A stretch of 40,418 bases of DNA, taken from contig JANYJD010000089.1 of assembly GCA_025358555.1 (NCBI GenBank), positions 1 to 40,418 of the forward strand, in the 5' to 3' direction. A program made the translations under genes and the position numbers. The stretch is from Rhodoferax sp. Lineage in GTDB: Bacteria > Pseudomonadota > Gammaproteobacteria > Burkholderiales > Burkholderiaceae_C. Within the stretch, counting starts at the first letter, position 1; each line of letters begins with the position of its first letter. Below are positions 24,709-34,051 of the stretch, piece by piece. The notes below the pieces were generated by a model. It was not told the DNA's origin and made no database searches. It saw nothing but the letters and a program-made list of their open reading frames with translations.

Positions 24709-25467
24709 CTAGCGCGGTGCCATGCGGATCGCCCCATCCAGGCGGATCGTCTCGCCATTGAGCATCGAATTTTCGAGGATGTGCATCGCCAGTTGCGCAA
24801 ACTCATCGGGCGCACCCAGGCGCGCGGGGTGCGGCACGGAGGCACCCAGCGACGCCCGAATCGGCTCAGGCAGGCGCGCCAGCAAGGGCGTGTCAAACAG
24901 GCCCGGCGCGATGGTGCAGACGCGGATGAATTTGGTGGCCAGGTCGCGCGCGGCCACCACCGTCATGCCGACCACACCGGCCTTGGAGGCCGAGTAGGGA
25001 ATCTGGCCAATCTGGCCTTCATACGCGGCCACAGACGCCGTCATGATGCACGCGCCGCGCTCGCTGTCAACCACTTCGTTTTTGGCCATTCGCGCGGCCG
25101 CCAGGCGCAGGCAGTTGAAACTGCCGACCAGGTTGACGCGGATGATGTTTTCATACTTTTCCAGCGAACCCGGCTGGCCATCCTTTTCAACCAGCCGCAC
25201 CGGCCCGCCAATGCCTGCGCAGTGCACCAGTGCACGCAAGGGGCCCAACGCTTGCGCCGCGTCCAGTGCCGCGTTGATCTGCTCGGTGTTGCAGACATCG
25301 GCGTGTACATACGTCACTCCCAGCTCCGCAGCCACTGCAGCACCGGCTTCGCGGTTCAGGTCAACCACCACTACGCTGACACCCTTTTCCACCAGGCGGC
25401 GCGCGCAGGCCAAGCCCAGGCCCGAAGCACCGCCAGTTACGAGGGCGGACATGTTTTGCAGTTTCAT
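24709..25467 (-). CDS. Short-chain dehydrogenase, 3-hydroxyacyl-CoA dehydrogenase-like
   Basis: 252-residue SDR, paralogue of the enzyme at 14088. Cofactor loop TGGASGLGLA, an acidic VVDLNRE segment favouring NAD, HCAG motif, catalytic set in TASVAAYEGQIGQIPYSAS-K, and C-terminal HILENSMLNGETIRLDGAIR. It lies 122 bp downstream of a thiolase on the same strand; together they can perform the last two steps of beta-oxidation (3-hydroxyacyl-CoA to ketoacyl-CoA to acyl-CoA plus acetyl-CoA). Start ATG at 25467. Confidence 0.9.
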   Translation of the reverse strand: MKLQNMSALVTGGASGLGLACARRLVEKGVSVVVVDLNREAGAAVAAELGVTYVHADVCNTEQINAALDAAQALGPLRALVHCAGIGGPVRLVEKDGQPGSLEKYENIIRVNLVGSFNCLRLAAARMAKNEVVDSERGACIMTASVAAYEGQIGQIPYSASKAGVVGMTVVAARDLATKFIRVCTIAPGLFDTPLLARLPEPIRASLGASVPHPARLGAPDEFAQLAMHILENSMLNGETIRLDGAIRMAPR

Positions 25468-25513
25468 TTCTAGTCTCCATTAAAAAATTAATTGGGGTCA
25501 GATTCCAATTATC

Positions 25514-25555
25514 ACGATGCGGAAATAGCTACTGCATGTCCGTAGCTTGTGCTGT
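25514..25555 (-). repeat. Degenerate copy of repeat family R
   Basis: AAATAGCTACTGCATGTCC matches half of the reverse consensus; the AAGGGCTACAGG half is eroded. Preceded by a small palindrome AATTGG...CCAATT (25490-25510). Confidence 0.35.
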
Positions 25556-25589
25556 CCAACGGTTCTACGGGTCTACAAGAATGTGAGTC

Positions 25590-26828
25590 TTAAACGCGCT
25601 CAATGATGATGGCAGGCGCCATGCCGCCCGCCGCGCACATCGTCACCAGGCCGCGCTTCAGATCGCGCCGCTCCAGCTCGTCCAGCAGTGTGCCAATCAG
25701 CATCGAGCCGGTGGCACCGATCGGGTGGCCCAGCGCCATGGCGCCGCCGTTCACGTTGACCTTGTTACGGTCCAGCTTGAGGTCGCGGATGTACTTTTCC
25801 ATGACCACGGCAAAGGCTTCGTTGATTTCGAACAGGTCAATATCGTCCACCGTCAGCCCTGCTTTTGCCAGCACCTTGCGCGTGGCGGGCACGGGGGCGT
25901 TGAGCATCAGCGTGGGCGAGTCACCCATGTTGGCAAATGCGACGATGCGGGCGCGCGGCTTCAACCCATGCTTTGCAGCATAGCGGGGCGACGCCAGCAG
26001 CAGCGCCGCCGAGCCATCCACCACGCCTGACGAATTGCCCGCATGGTGCACAAACTTGATGTCAAGCCCCGGGTGCTCTTGCAAGATGAGGCTGCGGTAG
26101 GTGTTGCCTGCTGCGTCCAGCGGCACATCGGCCACACCGGTGAAAGCAGGTTTCAGGCTGGCCAGGCCATCGGCCGTGGTTTGCGGGCGGGGGAATTCTT
26201 CATGGTCCAGCGCCAGGCTGCCATCGGCCTTGAAGACAGGAATCAGACTCTTTTTGAAGTAACCATTTCTAATAGCCTGGTCGGCCCGGCGCTGGCTTTG
26301 CAGCGCGCCCGCGTCCAGGTCGGCACGGCTGATGCCTTCCAGCGTGGCAATGGCATCCGCGCACACGCCCTGATGCGATTGCGGCACATTGGCGCGCAGG
26401 CGCATGTTGCCCGCATCCATCATCAGCGGGCCTTCGTCGGCGCCGCGCCGGCCGGGCATGGACATCATCTCGGTGCCGCCCGCCACCATCAGATCTTCCA
26501 TGCCCGACATGATGCTGGCGGCAGCCAGGTTGACGACAGTGATGCCCGAGCCACAAAAGCGGTCCAGCGTGACGCCGCTGGAGCGTAGGTCGTAGCCCGC
26601 GTCCAGCGCCGACATGCGGCCCAGGTCACAGGCTTGCGCGCCGCGCTGCGAGCTGGTGCCCCAGATAATGTCATCCACCTCTGCCGTATTGATGCCGTTG
26701 CGCTCTTTCAGAGCCTTGAGCACGGCGGCACCCAGATGCTGCGGGTGCATGTCCGCCAGCGCCCCCTTGCCGAACTTGCCGATGCCGCGTGGCGTGCGGA
26801 CTGCGTCGATGATGAGAGCGTCTGTCAT
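25590..26828 (-). CDS. Acetyl-CoA C-acyltransferase (thiolase)
   Basis: 412-residue degradative thiolase cleaving 3-ketoacyl-CoA with CoA. The nucleophile is Cys92 in LDRFCGSGITVV, the NEAFA motif follows, then GHPIGATG and the second active Cys in MCAAGGMAPA. The N-terminus ALIIDAVRTPRGIGKFGKG is typical. Length matches the family. Same strand as and upstream of the SDR, divergent from the acyl-CoA synthetase (174-bp shared promoter region). Acyl chain preference is not predictable; FadA/FadI-like roles are plausible. Confidence 0.95.
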   Translation of the reverse strand: MTDALIIDAVRTPRGIGKFGKGALADMHPQHLGAAVLKALKERNGINTAEVDDIIWGTSSQRGAQACDLGRMSALDAGYDLRSSGVTLDRFCGSGITVVNLAAASIMSGMEDLMVAGGTEMMSMPGRRGADEGPLMMDAGNMRLRANVPQSHQGVCADAIATLEGISRADLDAGALQSQRRADQAIRNGYFKKSLIPVFKADGSLALDHEEFPRPQTTADGLASLKPAFTGVADVPLDAAGNTYRSLILQEHPGLDIKFVHHAGNSSGVVDGSAALLLASPRYAAKHGLKPRARIVAFANMGDSPTLMLNAPVPATRKVLAKAGLTVDDIDLFEINEAFAVVMEKYIRDLKLDRNKVNVNGGAMALGHPIGATGSMLIGTLLDELERRDLKRGLVTMCAAGGMAPAIIIERV

Positions 26829-27002
26829 GGAGATATCCTTCTTTGGTTATGCGTTGATTTGACTGTAAATAGGAAATGCCCAGATGCATTGTTGCCTGAA
26901 TTCTGTACTTGAAACGCGTGCGACGGGTGTCACAGACTGGTCAACACCGGGGCCGCGGGCAACCCATAATTGCGCTCGAAGAGACAAAAAATCAGGAACC
27001 CC

Positions 27003-28556
27003 ATGCATCCCTTCCATCACGCGCAGACAACGCCAGACAAGCCCGCCTACATCATGGCCGACACGGGTGAGGCCGTCACCTACCGCCAACTCGATGACCG
27101 CTCCAACCAGGTGGCGCAGATGCTGCGTGCGCACGGACTGAAGGCCGGTGACCACATGGCCATCATTCTGGAAAACCACCCACGTTTTTTTGAGCTGTGC
27201 TGGGGCGCGCAACGGGCCGGCATTATTTACACCGCCGTCAGCACGCGGTTGACGGCGGGTGAAGCGGCGTACATCGTGCAGGATTGCGGCGCGAAGATGC
27301 TCGTCATCTCGCATGCGCTGGCGGAGTTGGCCGGGGCGCTGGCTTCAACAACACCCGGCGCAGGCACACGCCTGATGCTGGACGGCTGCATCCCAGGTTA
27401 CCAGCCTTACGAGTCCACGCTGGCAACCTACCCGGCCCTGCGCATTGCCGATGAGACGGCGGGCGGCGACATGCTGTTTTCATCAGGCACCACCGGCCGA
27501 CCCAAAGGCGTTTTTGCGCCGCCCGAGTCACCGCTGATTGACGCCAGCAATTCACTCATTGAGGTCTGCAAAAACATTTACGGCATCAATGCGCAAACCA
27601 TTTATCTGTCGCCTGCGCCGCTGTACCACGCCGCGCCGCTGCGCTTCAACATGGTGGCCATGCGCCTGGGTGCCACGTGCGTGGTGATGCCGCATTTTGA
27701 CCCCCAGGAGTTTTTGCGCCTGGTGGCCAAACACCGCATCACCCACACGCAACTGGTGCCCACGATGTTTGTGCGCATGCTCAAGCTGCAACCGGCTGAG
27801 CGGGCGGTGCACGATGTGTCGTCGCTTAAATTTGCCATCCACGCGGCAGCGCCCTGCCCGATCCCCATCAAGGCGCAGATGATTGCCTGGTGGGGGCCCG
27901 TCATCTGGGAGTACTACGCCGGCACCGAAGGCAACGGCATGACGCTGGTGCACTCGGCCGACTGGCTCACGCACCAGGGAACCGTTGGCAAGGCGGTGGT
28001 GGGCAAGCTCAAAATATGCAGTGACCTTGATCAAGGCCAGGGCGAAGAGGTGCCCACCGGCAAGGAAGGAACGATCCACTTCGCCGATGGCAAGGTGTTT
28101 GAGTACCACAACGATCCCGAGAAAACCGCCGGATCGCGCAACGCCAGAGGCTGGACCACGCTGGGCGACATTGGCTATGTGGATGCCGAGGGCTTTTTGT
28201 ACCTGACCGACCGCAAGGCGCACATGATCATCTCGGGCGGCGTCAACATCTACCCGCAGGAGGCAGAGAACCTGCTGGTCACGCATCCCAAGGTGATGGA
28301 CGTGGCGGTGTTTGGCGTGCCCAACGAAGAGCTGGGCGAGGAGGTGAAGACCGTAGTGCAGCCGCGCGACATGCAGGATGCTGGCGCCGCGCTGGAGGCC
28401 GAGCTGATCGCGTTTTGCCGCACGCACCTGTCGCACCTCAAATGCCCCAGGTCAATTGACTTTGAAGCCGAGCTGCCGCGCCACCCTACCGGCAAACTCT
28501 ACAAGCGGCTGCTGCGCGACCGCTACTGGGTGGGCCACGCCAGCAAGCTGATTTGA
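27003..28556 (+). CDS. Acyl-CoA synthetase (AMP-dependent, ANL superfamily)
   Basis: 517-residue acyl-activating enzyme forming acyl-AMP then acyl-CoA. Phosphate loop LFSSGTTGRPKGV, the YYAGTEGNG substrate/adenine motif, GDIGYVDAEGFLYLTDRK hinge, ISGGVNIYPQEAE, and catalytic Lys in PTGKLYKR. The ATG at 27003 has AGGA 6 nt upstream; an open frame extends 33 bp further. It is followed 27 bp later by an acyl-CoA dehydrogenase, so activation and first oxidation are linked. It resembles FadD3/FadD13-like or crotonobetaine/carnitine ligase-like enzymes; substrate uncertain. Confidence 0.93.
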   Translation: MHPFHHAQTTPDKPAYIMADTGEAVTYRQLDDRSNQVAQMLRAHGLKAGDHMAIILENHPRFFELCWGAQRAGIIYTAVSTRLTAGEAAYIVQDCGAKMLVISHALAELAGALASTTPGAGTRLMLDGCIPGYQPYESTLATYPALRIADETAGGDMLFSSGTTGRPKGVFAPPESPLIDASNSLIEVCKNIYGINAQTIYLSPAPLYHAAPLRFNMVAMRLGATCVVMPHFDPQEFLRLVAKHRITHTQLVPTMFVRMLKLQPAERAVHDVSSLKFAIHAAAPCPIPIKAQMIAWWGPVIWEYYAGTEGNGMTLVHSADWLTHQGTVGKAVVGKLKICSDLDQGQGEEVPTGKEGTIHFADGKVFEYHNDPEKTAGSRNARGWTTLGDIGYVDAEGFLYLTDRKAHMIISGGVNIYPQEAENLLVTHPKVMDVAVFGVPNEELGEEVKTVVQPRDMQDAGAALEAELIAFCRTHLSHLKCPRSIDFEAELPRHPTGKLYKRLLRDRYWVGHASKLI

Positions 28557-28583
28557 AGAGACTCACCAGACACGAATAAACCC

Positions 28584-29744
28584 ATGATCAAACGCACGCT
28601 TTTCTCAGCAGACCACGAGTCGTTCCGCGACAGTTTCCGCCGCTTTCTTGACAAGGAAGTCGCGCCCTTTCACGCCGACTGGGAAGACCAGGGCTATGTG
28701 GACCGCACGGTGTGGCAAAAAGCTGGCGCAAATGGCTTCCTGTGTATGGGCATGCCTGAAGAATATGGCGGCAGCGGAGCAGACAAGCTGTACACCGTGG
28801 TGCAGCTTGAAGAGCTGGCGAAGGGCGGCTACAGCGGCGTGGGCTTCTCGCTGCACAGCGAAATTGTCGCTCCCTACATTCTTCGCTACGGCACCCCCGC
28901 GCAAAAGCAGCAGTACCTGCCCGCGCTGGCGCGTGGCGAACTGATTGGTGCGATTGCCATGACCGAGCCCTCAGCAGGGTCTGACCTGCAGGGCATCAAG
29001 GCCACTGCTGTGCTGGAAGGCGACCACTACCGGCTCAATGGCTCCAAGACCTTCATCACCAACGGCTGGCATGCCGACCTGGTGATTGTGGTGGCCAAGA
29101 CGCGGCCCGAGCTGGGCGCCAAGGGCACCAGCCTGCTGCTGGTGGAACGCGGCATGCCGGGCTTTGAGAAAGGCAAGCGCCTGAAGAAAGTGGGCATGAA
29201 GGCGCAAGACACGTCCGAGCTGTTTTTCAATGACGTGAAAGTGCCGGTGGACAATCTGCTGGGCGGCCCGGCGATGGAGAACAAGGGTTTCATCTGCCTG
29301 ATGGAGCAACTGCCGTGGGAGCGCATTCAAATCGCGCTGGGCGCCACCGCCAAATCACAGGCCGCGATTGACTGGACAGTCGCCTACGTAAAAGAGCGCA
29401 AGGTGTTTGGCCAGCCTGTCGGCAACTACCAGAACACCCGCTACGTGCTGGCCGGCCTGCAAGCGCAAGTGCAGGCCGCGCGGGTGTTTGTGGACAAGTG
29501 CATGGAACTGCTGCTGGCGGACGCGCTGGATACCGACACCGCGTCCATGGCCAAGCTCATGACCACCGAGTTGCAGTGCAAGGTTATGGACGAATGTGTG
29601 CAGCTTTACGGCGGCTACGGCTACATGTGGGAATACCCGATTGCGCGCGCCTATGCCGATGCCCGCGTCTCGCGACTGTATGGCGGCACCAGCGAGATCA
29701 TGAAAGAGGTGATTAGCCGGGGGATGGGATTGAGCGGGCGGTAA
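28584..29744 (+). CDS. Acyl-CoA dehydrogenase
   Basis: 386-residue FAD enzyme introducing the trans-2 double bond in acyl-CoA. GAIAMTEPSAGSDLQGIKA and GSKTFITNG are the FAD/substrate signatures; the C-terminal LYGGYGYMWEYPIARAYADA and LYGGTSEIMKEVISR are typical. The position used as catalytic base in MCAD is Gly (YGGTSE), so the base is probably Glu246 in LPWERIQIA, as in isovaleryl- and long-chain dehydrogenases. Operon with the acyl-CoA synthetase (27-bp gap). Confidence 0.95.
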   Translation: MIKRTLFSADHESFRDSFRRFLDKEVAPFHADWEDQGYVDRTVWQKAGANGFLCMGMPEEYGGSGADKLYTVVQLEELAKGGYSGVGFSLHSEIVAPYILRYGTPAQKQQYLPALARGELIGAIAMTEPSAGSDLQGIKATAVLEGDHYRLNGSKTFITNGWHADLVIVVAKTRPELGAKGTSLLLVERGMPGFEKGKRLKKVGMKAQDTSELFFNDVKVPVDNLLGGPAMENKGFICLMEQLPWERIQIALGATAKSQAAIDWTVAYVKERKVFGQPVGNYQNTRYVLAGLQAQVQAARVFVDKCMELLLADALDTDTASMAKLMTTELQCKVMDECVQLYGGYGYMWEYPIARAYADARVSRLYGGTSEIMKEVISRGMGLSGR

Positions 29745-29767
29745 CTAGTACCCAGGCACTAGCAGCT

Positions 29768-30202
29768 TCATGCTTGCAGCGGATTGTGCGTAGGCAGGCT
29801 CTCAAAGCGGGAGAAATCCCTGTCAGCCGTCCATAGCTGGCGCACACCATGCTCGAGGCAAATAGCGGCGACGCGTGCATCATGGATTTGGCCGCCGCGC
29901 GCTTGCCCTTGCGTCACAAGCTGTTCCAGTACGTCAATGTGATGCTCTGTAGGATGCAAAACGCAGAGCGATGGAGATTCCAGCCATGCACGCAACTGTC
30001 CAAAGGCCGCAGCTATGGGGGTCGGCGTGTAGGGCTTGCGAAAACCCGTCACGGATGACAGAAATTCGTGGATGCACACCACTGGGATTGCCCAGGCAAG
30101 CTGACGCTCGTGCAGCTCATTCAACGCTGCCTTGGCACGCACATGCTGCGGAAAATCCTCGCGATGGGCGTAGACAAGGATGTTGGTGTCAATTGCAATC
30201 AT
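29768..30202 (-). CDS. vapC: VapC-type PIN-domain toxin
   Basis: 144-residue PIN ribonuclease. Acidic site residues are Asp5 (MIAIDTNILVYA), Glu46 (CIHEFLSS), Asp108 (QIHDARVAAICLEHG) and Asp127 (LWTADRDF), a full catalytic set. ATG at 30202 is preferred; TTG at 30211 would add three residues. It lies 34 bp after the antitoxin gene on the same strand, the usual antitoxin-first order for VapBC. It should cleave tRNA or rRNA when released. It seems intact. Confidence 0.9.
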   Translation of the reverse strand: MIAIDTNILVYAHREDFPQHVRAKAALNELHERQLAWAIPVVCIHEFLSSVTGFRKPYTPTPIAAAFGQLRAWLESPSLCVLHPTEHHIDVLEQLVTQGQARGGQIHDARVAAICLEHGVRQLWTADRDFSRFESLPTHNPLQA

Positions 30203-30236
30203 TGGGGTCAATCAACCGCAACGGTCAATGTCGCGC

Positions 30237-30497
30237 TCATTGCTCACGCTTGACGAGCTGACCAGCCACGATGCCGAAATCCCGCCCGGCTGGTTTGGGC
30301 AACTTGTAGTCAGCCGGGAATTTCACCGCGCCACCAAAACTACCGGCGCGCATCGGCTTCACGGCCTTAGGCCGGGTCGCCGACAAAACCATCGTCAACC
30401 CTGATTCAATCAAGGCGCGCAGCGTTGTGCCGCGCTGCTTGGCGACCCGCCTGGCCCGCTCAAACAACACATCAGATATTTCCACCGTAGTTTTCAT
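30237..30497 (-). CDS. vapB: VapB-type antitoxin (ribbon-helix-helix)
   Basis: 86-residue antitoxin. The N-terminal MKTTVEISDVLFERARRVAK then GTTLRALIESGL is a ribbon-helix-helix DNA-binding domain; the basic C-terminus (FPADYKLPKPAGRDFGIVAG) should wrap the PIN toxin. The ATG at 30497 is 8 bp from a perfect inverted repeat (30506-30525), a likely operator for autorepression. Frame open further upstream but without family character. Confidence 0.88.
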   Translation of the reverse strand: MKTTVEISDVLFERARRVAKQRGTTLRALIESGLTMVLSATRPKAVKPMRAGSFGGAVKFPADYKLPKPAGRDFGIVAGQLVKREQ

Positions 30498-30505
30498 ACA
30501 TACGA

Positions 30506-30525
30506 CCCATATTGATAGATATGGG
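30506..30525. promoter_or_regulatory. Palindromic operator of the vapBC-type operon
   Basis: Perfect 7-bp arms CCCATAT and ATATGGG with a 6-bp spacer, immediately upstream of the antitoxin start. Position and symmetry fit autoregulation by the antitoxin. Confidence 0.6.
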
Positions 30526-30572
30526 CAGTATTGTAATTTAACCGGCCTGGTTGAGCCTCGGTGCAACCGCGT

Positions 30573-31232
30573 TCACCACAGTACCTGCAGCCGCCCCGCC
30601 ACCAGCCGGAACCCGCGCTGCGCCATCGCGCGCGCCTCGGCTTCATCGTGCGTGACCAGCACGGTGGCAATACCGGCCTCCGCAATGCGCTGGTGGAAGT
30701 CGTCTCGCAGGCTGCTGCGCAACTCGGCATCCAGCGCGGAAAACGGCTCGTCGAGCAACAGCAGGCGCGGCGCAGTGATGAGGGCGCGTGCCAGGGCCAC
30801 GCGCTGCTGCTCGCCACCCGAAAGCGTTGTGACTTTGTGCGTGGCATGTTGGCCCAAGCCAAAGCGGGCCAGCATCTCTTGCGCCTGCTGCCGTGCTGCC
30901 GCGCGCGGCAGGCGCTGCTCCACCAGACCAAAGGCCACGTTGTCCTGCACGTTGAGGTGGGGGAACAGCGCAAAGTCCTGAAACATCAGCGCAAAGCTGC
31001 GCCGCTCGGGCGGCATGCGCGTGATGTCAACGCCGTCAAACCCGACGCTGCCGCCATCCAGCGGCTCCAGCCCGGCGATCATTTTGAGAAGCGTGCTTTT
31101 GCCGGTGCCCGAAGGCCCGAGCACGGCCACCGTTTCACCTGCGGCGACTTGCAGATTCAAACCATCGGCCAGCAGCCAGTGGCCACCCACCGCATCGTCG
31201 AATGTTTTTTGGATGGCTTTGAGCTCAAGCAA
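30573..31232 (-). CDS. thiQ: Thiamine ABC importer ATPase ThiQ-like
   Basis: 219-residue ATPase of the thiamine/TPP importer. Walker A GPSGTGKST, Q-loop in MFQDFALFPHL, signature LSGGEQQRVALARAL, Walker B RLLLLDEPFSALD and switch His in LVTHD. Short overall length matches ThiQ, which lacks the regulatory C-terminal domain of PotA/MalK. The start is TTG at 31232 and overlaps the thiP stop by 8 bp. Third gene of thiBPQ under the TPP riboswitch. Confidence 0.88.
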   Translation of the reverse strand: MLELKAIQKTFDDAVGGHWLLADGLNLQVAAGETVAVLGPSGTGKSTLLKMIAGLEPLDGGSVGFDGVDITRMPPERRSFALMFQDFALFPHLNVQDNVAFGLVEQRLPRAAARQQAQEMLARFGLGQHATHKVTTLSGGEQQRVALARALITAPRLLLLDEPFSALDAELRSSLRDDFHQRIAEAGIATVLVTHDEAEARAMAQRGFRLVAGRLQVLW

Positions 31233-32856
31233 GCGGTGACTCCTTGGAGGGTGATGCTTCGATCAGCATGAACGCCAGCAGCGCCAGCGCCATCAGCAGG
31301 CAGGCCAATACCATCGCCGCGTCCAGATTGGCGGCACCGGGGCGACCCAGCCGCTGGTAAATCAGCGTGGTGAGCGTAGCCCACTCGGGGCGCGATAAAA
31401 ACAGTGTGACGGCAAACTCCCCCAGCACCGTGGCCGCCGCAAACGCCATGCCCCGGCGCAGCGCGGGCGCGATCATTGGCAATGTGACGCGCCAGAACAT
31501 GCGCCCTGGCGTTGCGCCCAATGTCTGCGCCGCCTGCAACACCTGCACCGGCAGGCTGTCCAGTGCCGAGGCGACCGACTTGGCCACAAACGGATATGCC
31601 AGCAGCGCGTAGGCGGCAATCAGCAGTGGCAGGCTCGCCGTCCAGGACGGGTACAGCAGCAGCAAGCCAAACGCCACGGTGATGGGCGACACCACGAACG
31701 GCAAAAACGCCGCCGTGCGCAGCCAGACCGAGCGGCGGGCGGCAAACGCGTGGGCCAGGCCCAGGGCAGTGGCCAGCAGCAGCGCGGCCAGCGAAAACCG
31801 CACAGTGTTCCCTAACGCATGCCACACCTCGTCATCAATCAGAACGGCCCACGCAGCAGGCCCGGCAAATACAGCGCGCCAGACAATCGCCAGCAACGGC
31901 GCGGCGCACACCACAAACAACACGGCAAGTGCCAAAGCCAAAAAGACCCTTTGCGCAGCGCGCACCGGGCGCTGCAGAGGAATGGCATCCGCGCGAGCGG
32001 GTGTGGACAGCCGCTTCTCAATCAAGCCATACCCCAGCGCCACGCCGCCGGTCAACACCCCCATGCCCAGCGCCAGCACGCCTGCCTCGGCCAGCTTGAG
32101 CTCGTGCGCGACCAGCGTGTAGATTTCCACCTCAACAGTCGCAAAGCGCTGCCCGCCCAGCAGCAGCGCCAGCCCAAAACCGGCAAAGCAATACAGAAAA
32201 ACCAGGCACAGCGCCGACGCCAGCCACGGCAGCACCGCCGGCCACTCCACGCGGCAGAACGCCCGCCATGGCGTAGCCCCCAGCGTGCGCGCCGCTGCCA
32301 CGCGTGAGGCGCTGACCTGTGCCAGCGCGTCCACACCGGCGCGCACCACCACGCACAGGTTGAAGAAAAGATTGCCATACAGCAGCAGCCAAGGCGTGTC
32401 TTGCAGGGCAACACCAACATTGAACCCCAGCCAGCCACTGAGGGTTTCACTCACCACGCCGCGCGGCCCCCACAGCGCCAACACGCCGAGCCCCGCCACC
32501 AGCGTGGGCACCACAAACGGCAGCATCAGCAAACGCAGCACGAGGGCGCGGCCAATAAATTGATAGCGCGCCAGCACCCAGGCGATGGGCAGCCCGATCA
32601 CCAGCGCAAGCGCGCAAGTCAACGCCGCCTGCGTGACCGACCAGACCACCCGCCAGCGCAGGTAGTCGTCAAGCCACATCGACGTGAGCATGCCTGCCGA
32701 CGCACTGGCCCAACCTTCCAGCAGCAGGCGCGCCAGAGGAGCAACGACAAGCACGGCCAGGAATGCGGCGGGTAGCAGGCCGAGCAGCAGGCCCAGTGGG
32801 AGGCCGCGTGGGAGGCCCAGCACGAAACAACGCATCCGCGTGGATGAGGCGTTCAT
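31225..32856 (-). CDS. thiP: Thiamine ABC importer permease ThiP-like
   Basis: 543-residue inner-membrane protein with about 12 helices and two binding-protein-dependent permease halves, as in ThiP and FbpB. Each half has an EAA-type loop: AARTLGATPWRAFCRVEWP in the first, AAQTLGATPGRMFWRVTLP in the second. The ATG at 32856 directly follows GTG; thiB ends 7 bp upstream. Works with ThiB and ThiQ. Confidence 0.9.
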   Translation of the reverse strand: MNASSTRMRCFVLGLPRGLPLGLLLGLLPAAFLAVLVVAPLARLLLEGWASASAGMLTSMWLDDYLRWRVVWSVTQAALTCALALVIGLPIAWVLARYQFIGRALVLRLLMLPFVVPTLVAGLGVLALWGPRGVVSETLSGWLGFNVGVALQDTPWLLLYGNLFFNLCVVVRAGVDALAQVSASRVAAARTLGATPWRAFCRVEWPAVLPWLASALCLVFLYCFAGFGLALLLGGQRFATVEVEIYTLVAHELKLAEAGVLALGMGVLTGGVALGYGLIEKRLSTPARADAIPLQRPVRAAQRVFLALALAVLFVVCAAPLLAIVWRAVFAGPAAWAVLIDDEVWHALGNTVRFSLAALLLATALGLAHAFAARRSVWLRTAAFLPFVVSPITVAFGLLLLYPSWTASLPLLIAAYALLAYPFVAKSVASALDSLPVQVLQAAQTLGATPGRMFWRVTLPMIAPALRRGMAFAAATVLGEFAVTLFLSRPEWATLTTLIYQRLGRPGAANLDAAMVLACLLMALALLAFMLIEASPSKESPLA

Positions 32857-32863
32857 CACGAGA

Positions 32864-33991
32864 TTACTTCAGCACCACCCGCGTCCAGCGGCTGACCCAG
32901 CCCGTGCCTTTTTCGGCAATCACTTCTGGCGTTGGGTTGTCAAAAGCCCTTGGTTCCACGGCGTGCCGCATGGCGTCGACGCGCGCAGCGCCAGGCTCTG
33001 CCGGGAACATCCACATCTCAGTCTGCAACGCCTGTTGCACGGCAGGGGAGCGCATGAACTCGATGAATTTTTGCGCCGCCTCGCGTTGCGCGCCGCCCTT
33101 CACCAGCGCAACGCCCTCCACCTGGCGAAACACACCGCCCGTGAGCGCCAGGCTGCCCGTCGGCGGCTCCGTGATTGTCTCCTTGCTGTAGAACACCTCG
33201 GCTGCCGGGCTGCTGGCGTAGCTGACCACCAGCGGGCGCGTGCCGCCATTGCGCGTGAACTCCGTGTAGTAGGTCTCACTCCAGCCCTTGGTCACCTTCA
33301 CGCCGTTCGCGCGCATGCGGGCCCACCAGCCGAAAGCAGGCTCTTGGCCCAAGCCCGCGATGGTGGCCAGCATGAAGGCGTAGCCGGGGCTTGAGGTGGC
33401 CGGGTTTTGCACGGCCAGCAAATTGCGGTAGGTCGGCAGCGCCAGCTCTTCAAGCGTTTTGGGAAGTGCAAGATTGTGTTTGCTGAACCACGCGCGGTCG
33501 TAGTTGATGGTGACGAAGCCGTAGTCCACCGGGAGCACCAGGATGGGCTGGGCAGAACCTGCGGGTAAAGCCGTCTGAGAAGTTGACGCAGAAGCTGGCT
33601 GGGACAAGGTCCGGGCAACCGTATGCAACGGCACGGAGGCACGCGACGCCGCAGGGCCCGCGTAAGTGTCCAGCACATTCGCCAGAGCCGCCTTGCCAAT
33701 CAACGCATTGTCCAACCCAAAGGCCACATCGGCAATTGGCTGCGCCCGTGTGAGGATCAGCTTGTTGAGCATTTCGCCGGCGTCGCCCGCCTTGATGATC
33801 GCCAGCTTGACGCCCGCGTCCTGTTCAAACTGCGCCAGCAGCGGCTTGGGCAGAGAGAACGAGCTGTGCACCAGCACGCGCAACTCGCTGGCCACTGCGT
33901 TGCCGCCGAGCGCCATGGCCAGCAACGTGGCAACCAGCGCCTGAAACGTGGTTCTGCGCGCCAAGTTGAATATAGATTGTTGAAGTTTCAT
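32864..33991 (-). CDS. thiB: Thiamine/TPP periplasmic binding protein ThiB-like
   Basis: 375-residue receptor. The signal peptide (MKLQQSIFNLARRTTFQALV to GNAVASE) is followed by LRVLVHSSFSLPKPLLAQFE and ADVAFGLDNALI, the ThiB first lobe, and by PVDYGFVTINYDR and GWSETYYTEFTRNGG in the ligand region. An Ala/Ser/Thr-rich loop (TLSQPASASTSQTALPAGSA) of unusual length sits before PILVLPVDYG. The ATG at 33991 has GGAAGAG 8 nt upstream. First gene of the riboswitch-controlled operon. Confidence 0.9.
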   Translation of the reverse strand: MKLQQSIFNLARRTTFQALVATLLAMALGGNAVASELRVLVHSSFSLPKPLLAQFEQDAGVKLAIIKAGDAGEMLNKLILTRAQPIADVAFGLDNALIGKAALANVLDTYAGPAASRASVPLHTVARTLSQPASASTSQTALPAGSAQPILVLPVDYGFVTINYDRAWFSKHNLALPKTLEELALPTYRNLLAVQNPATSSPGYAFMLATIAGLGQEPAFGWWARMRANGVKVTKGWSETYYTEFTRNGGTRPLVVSYASSPAAEVFYSKETITEPPTGSLALTGGVFRQVEGVALVKGGAQREAAQKFIEFMRSPAVQQALQTEMWMFPAEPGAARVDAMRHAVEPRAFDNPTPEVIAEKGTGWVSRWTRVVLK

Positions 33992-34051
33992 GCTGTCCGC
34001 TCTTCCAATGCGCCAGCCGAAGGGCACATGAACAGACGGAAGCGGACCCGG

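Noticed and set aside
25490-25510. AATTGG...CCAATT palindrome as a mobile-element end or REP site
   Set aside because: Only one copy in the window, so neither function nor mobility can be supported.
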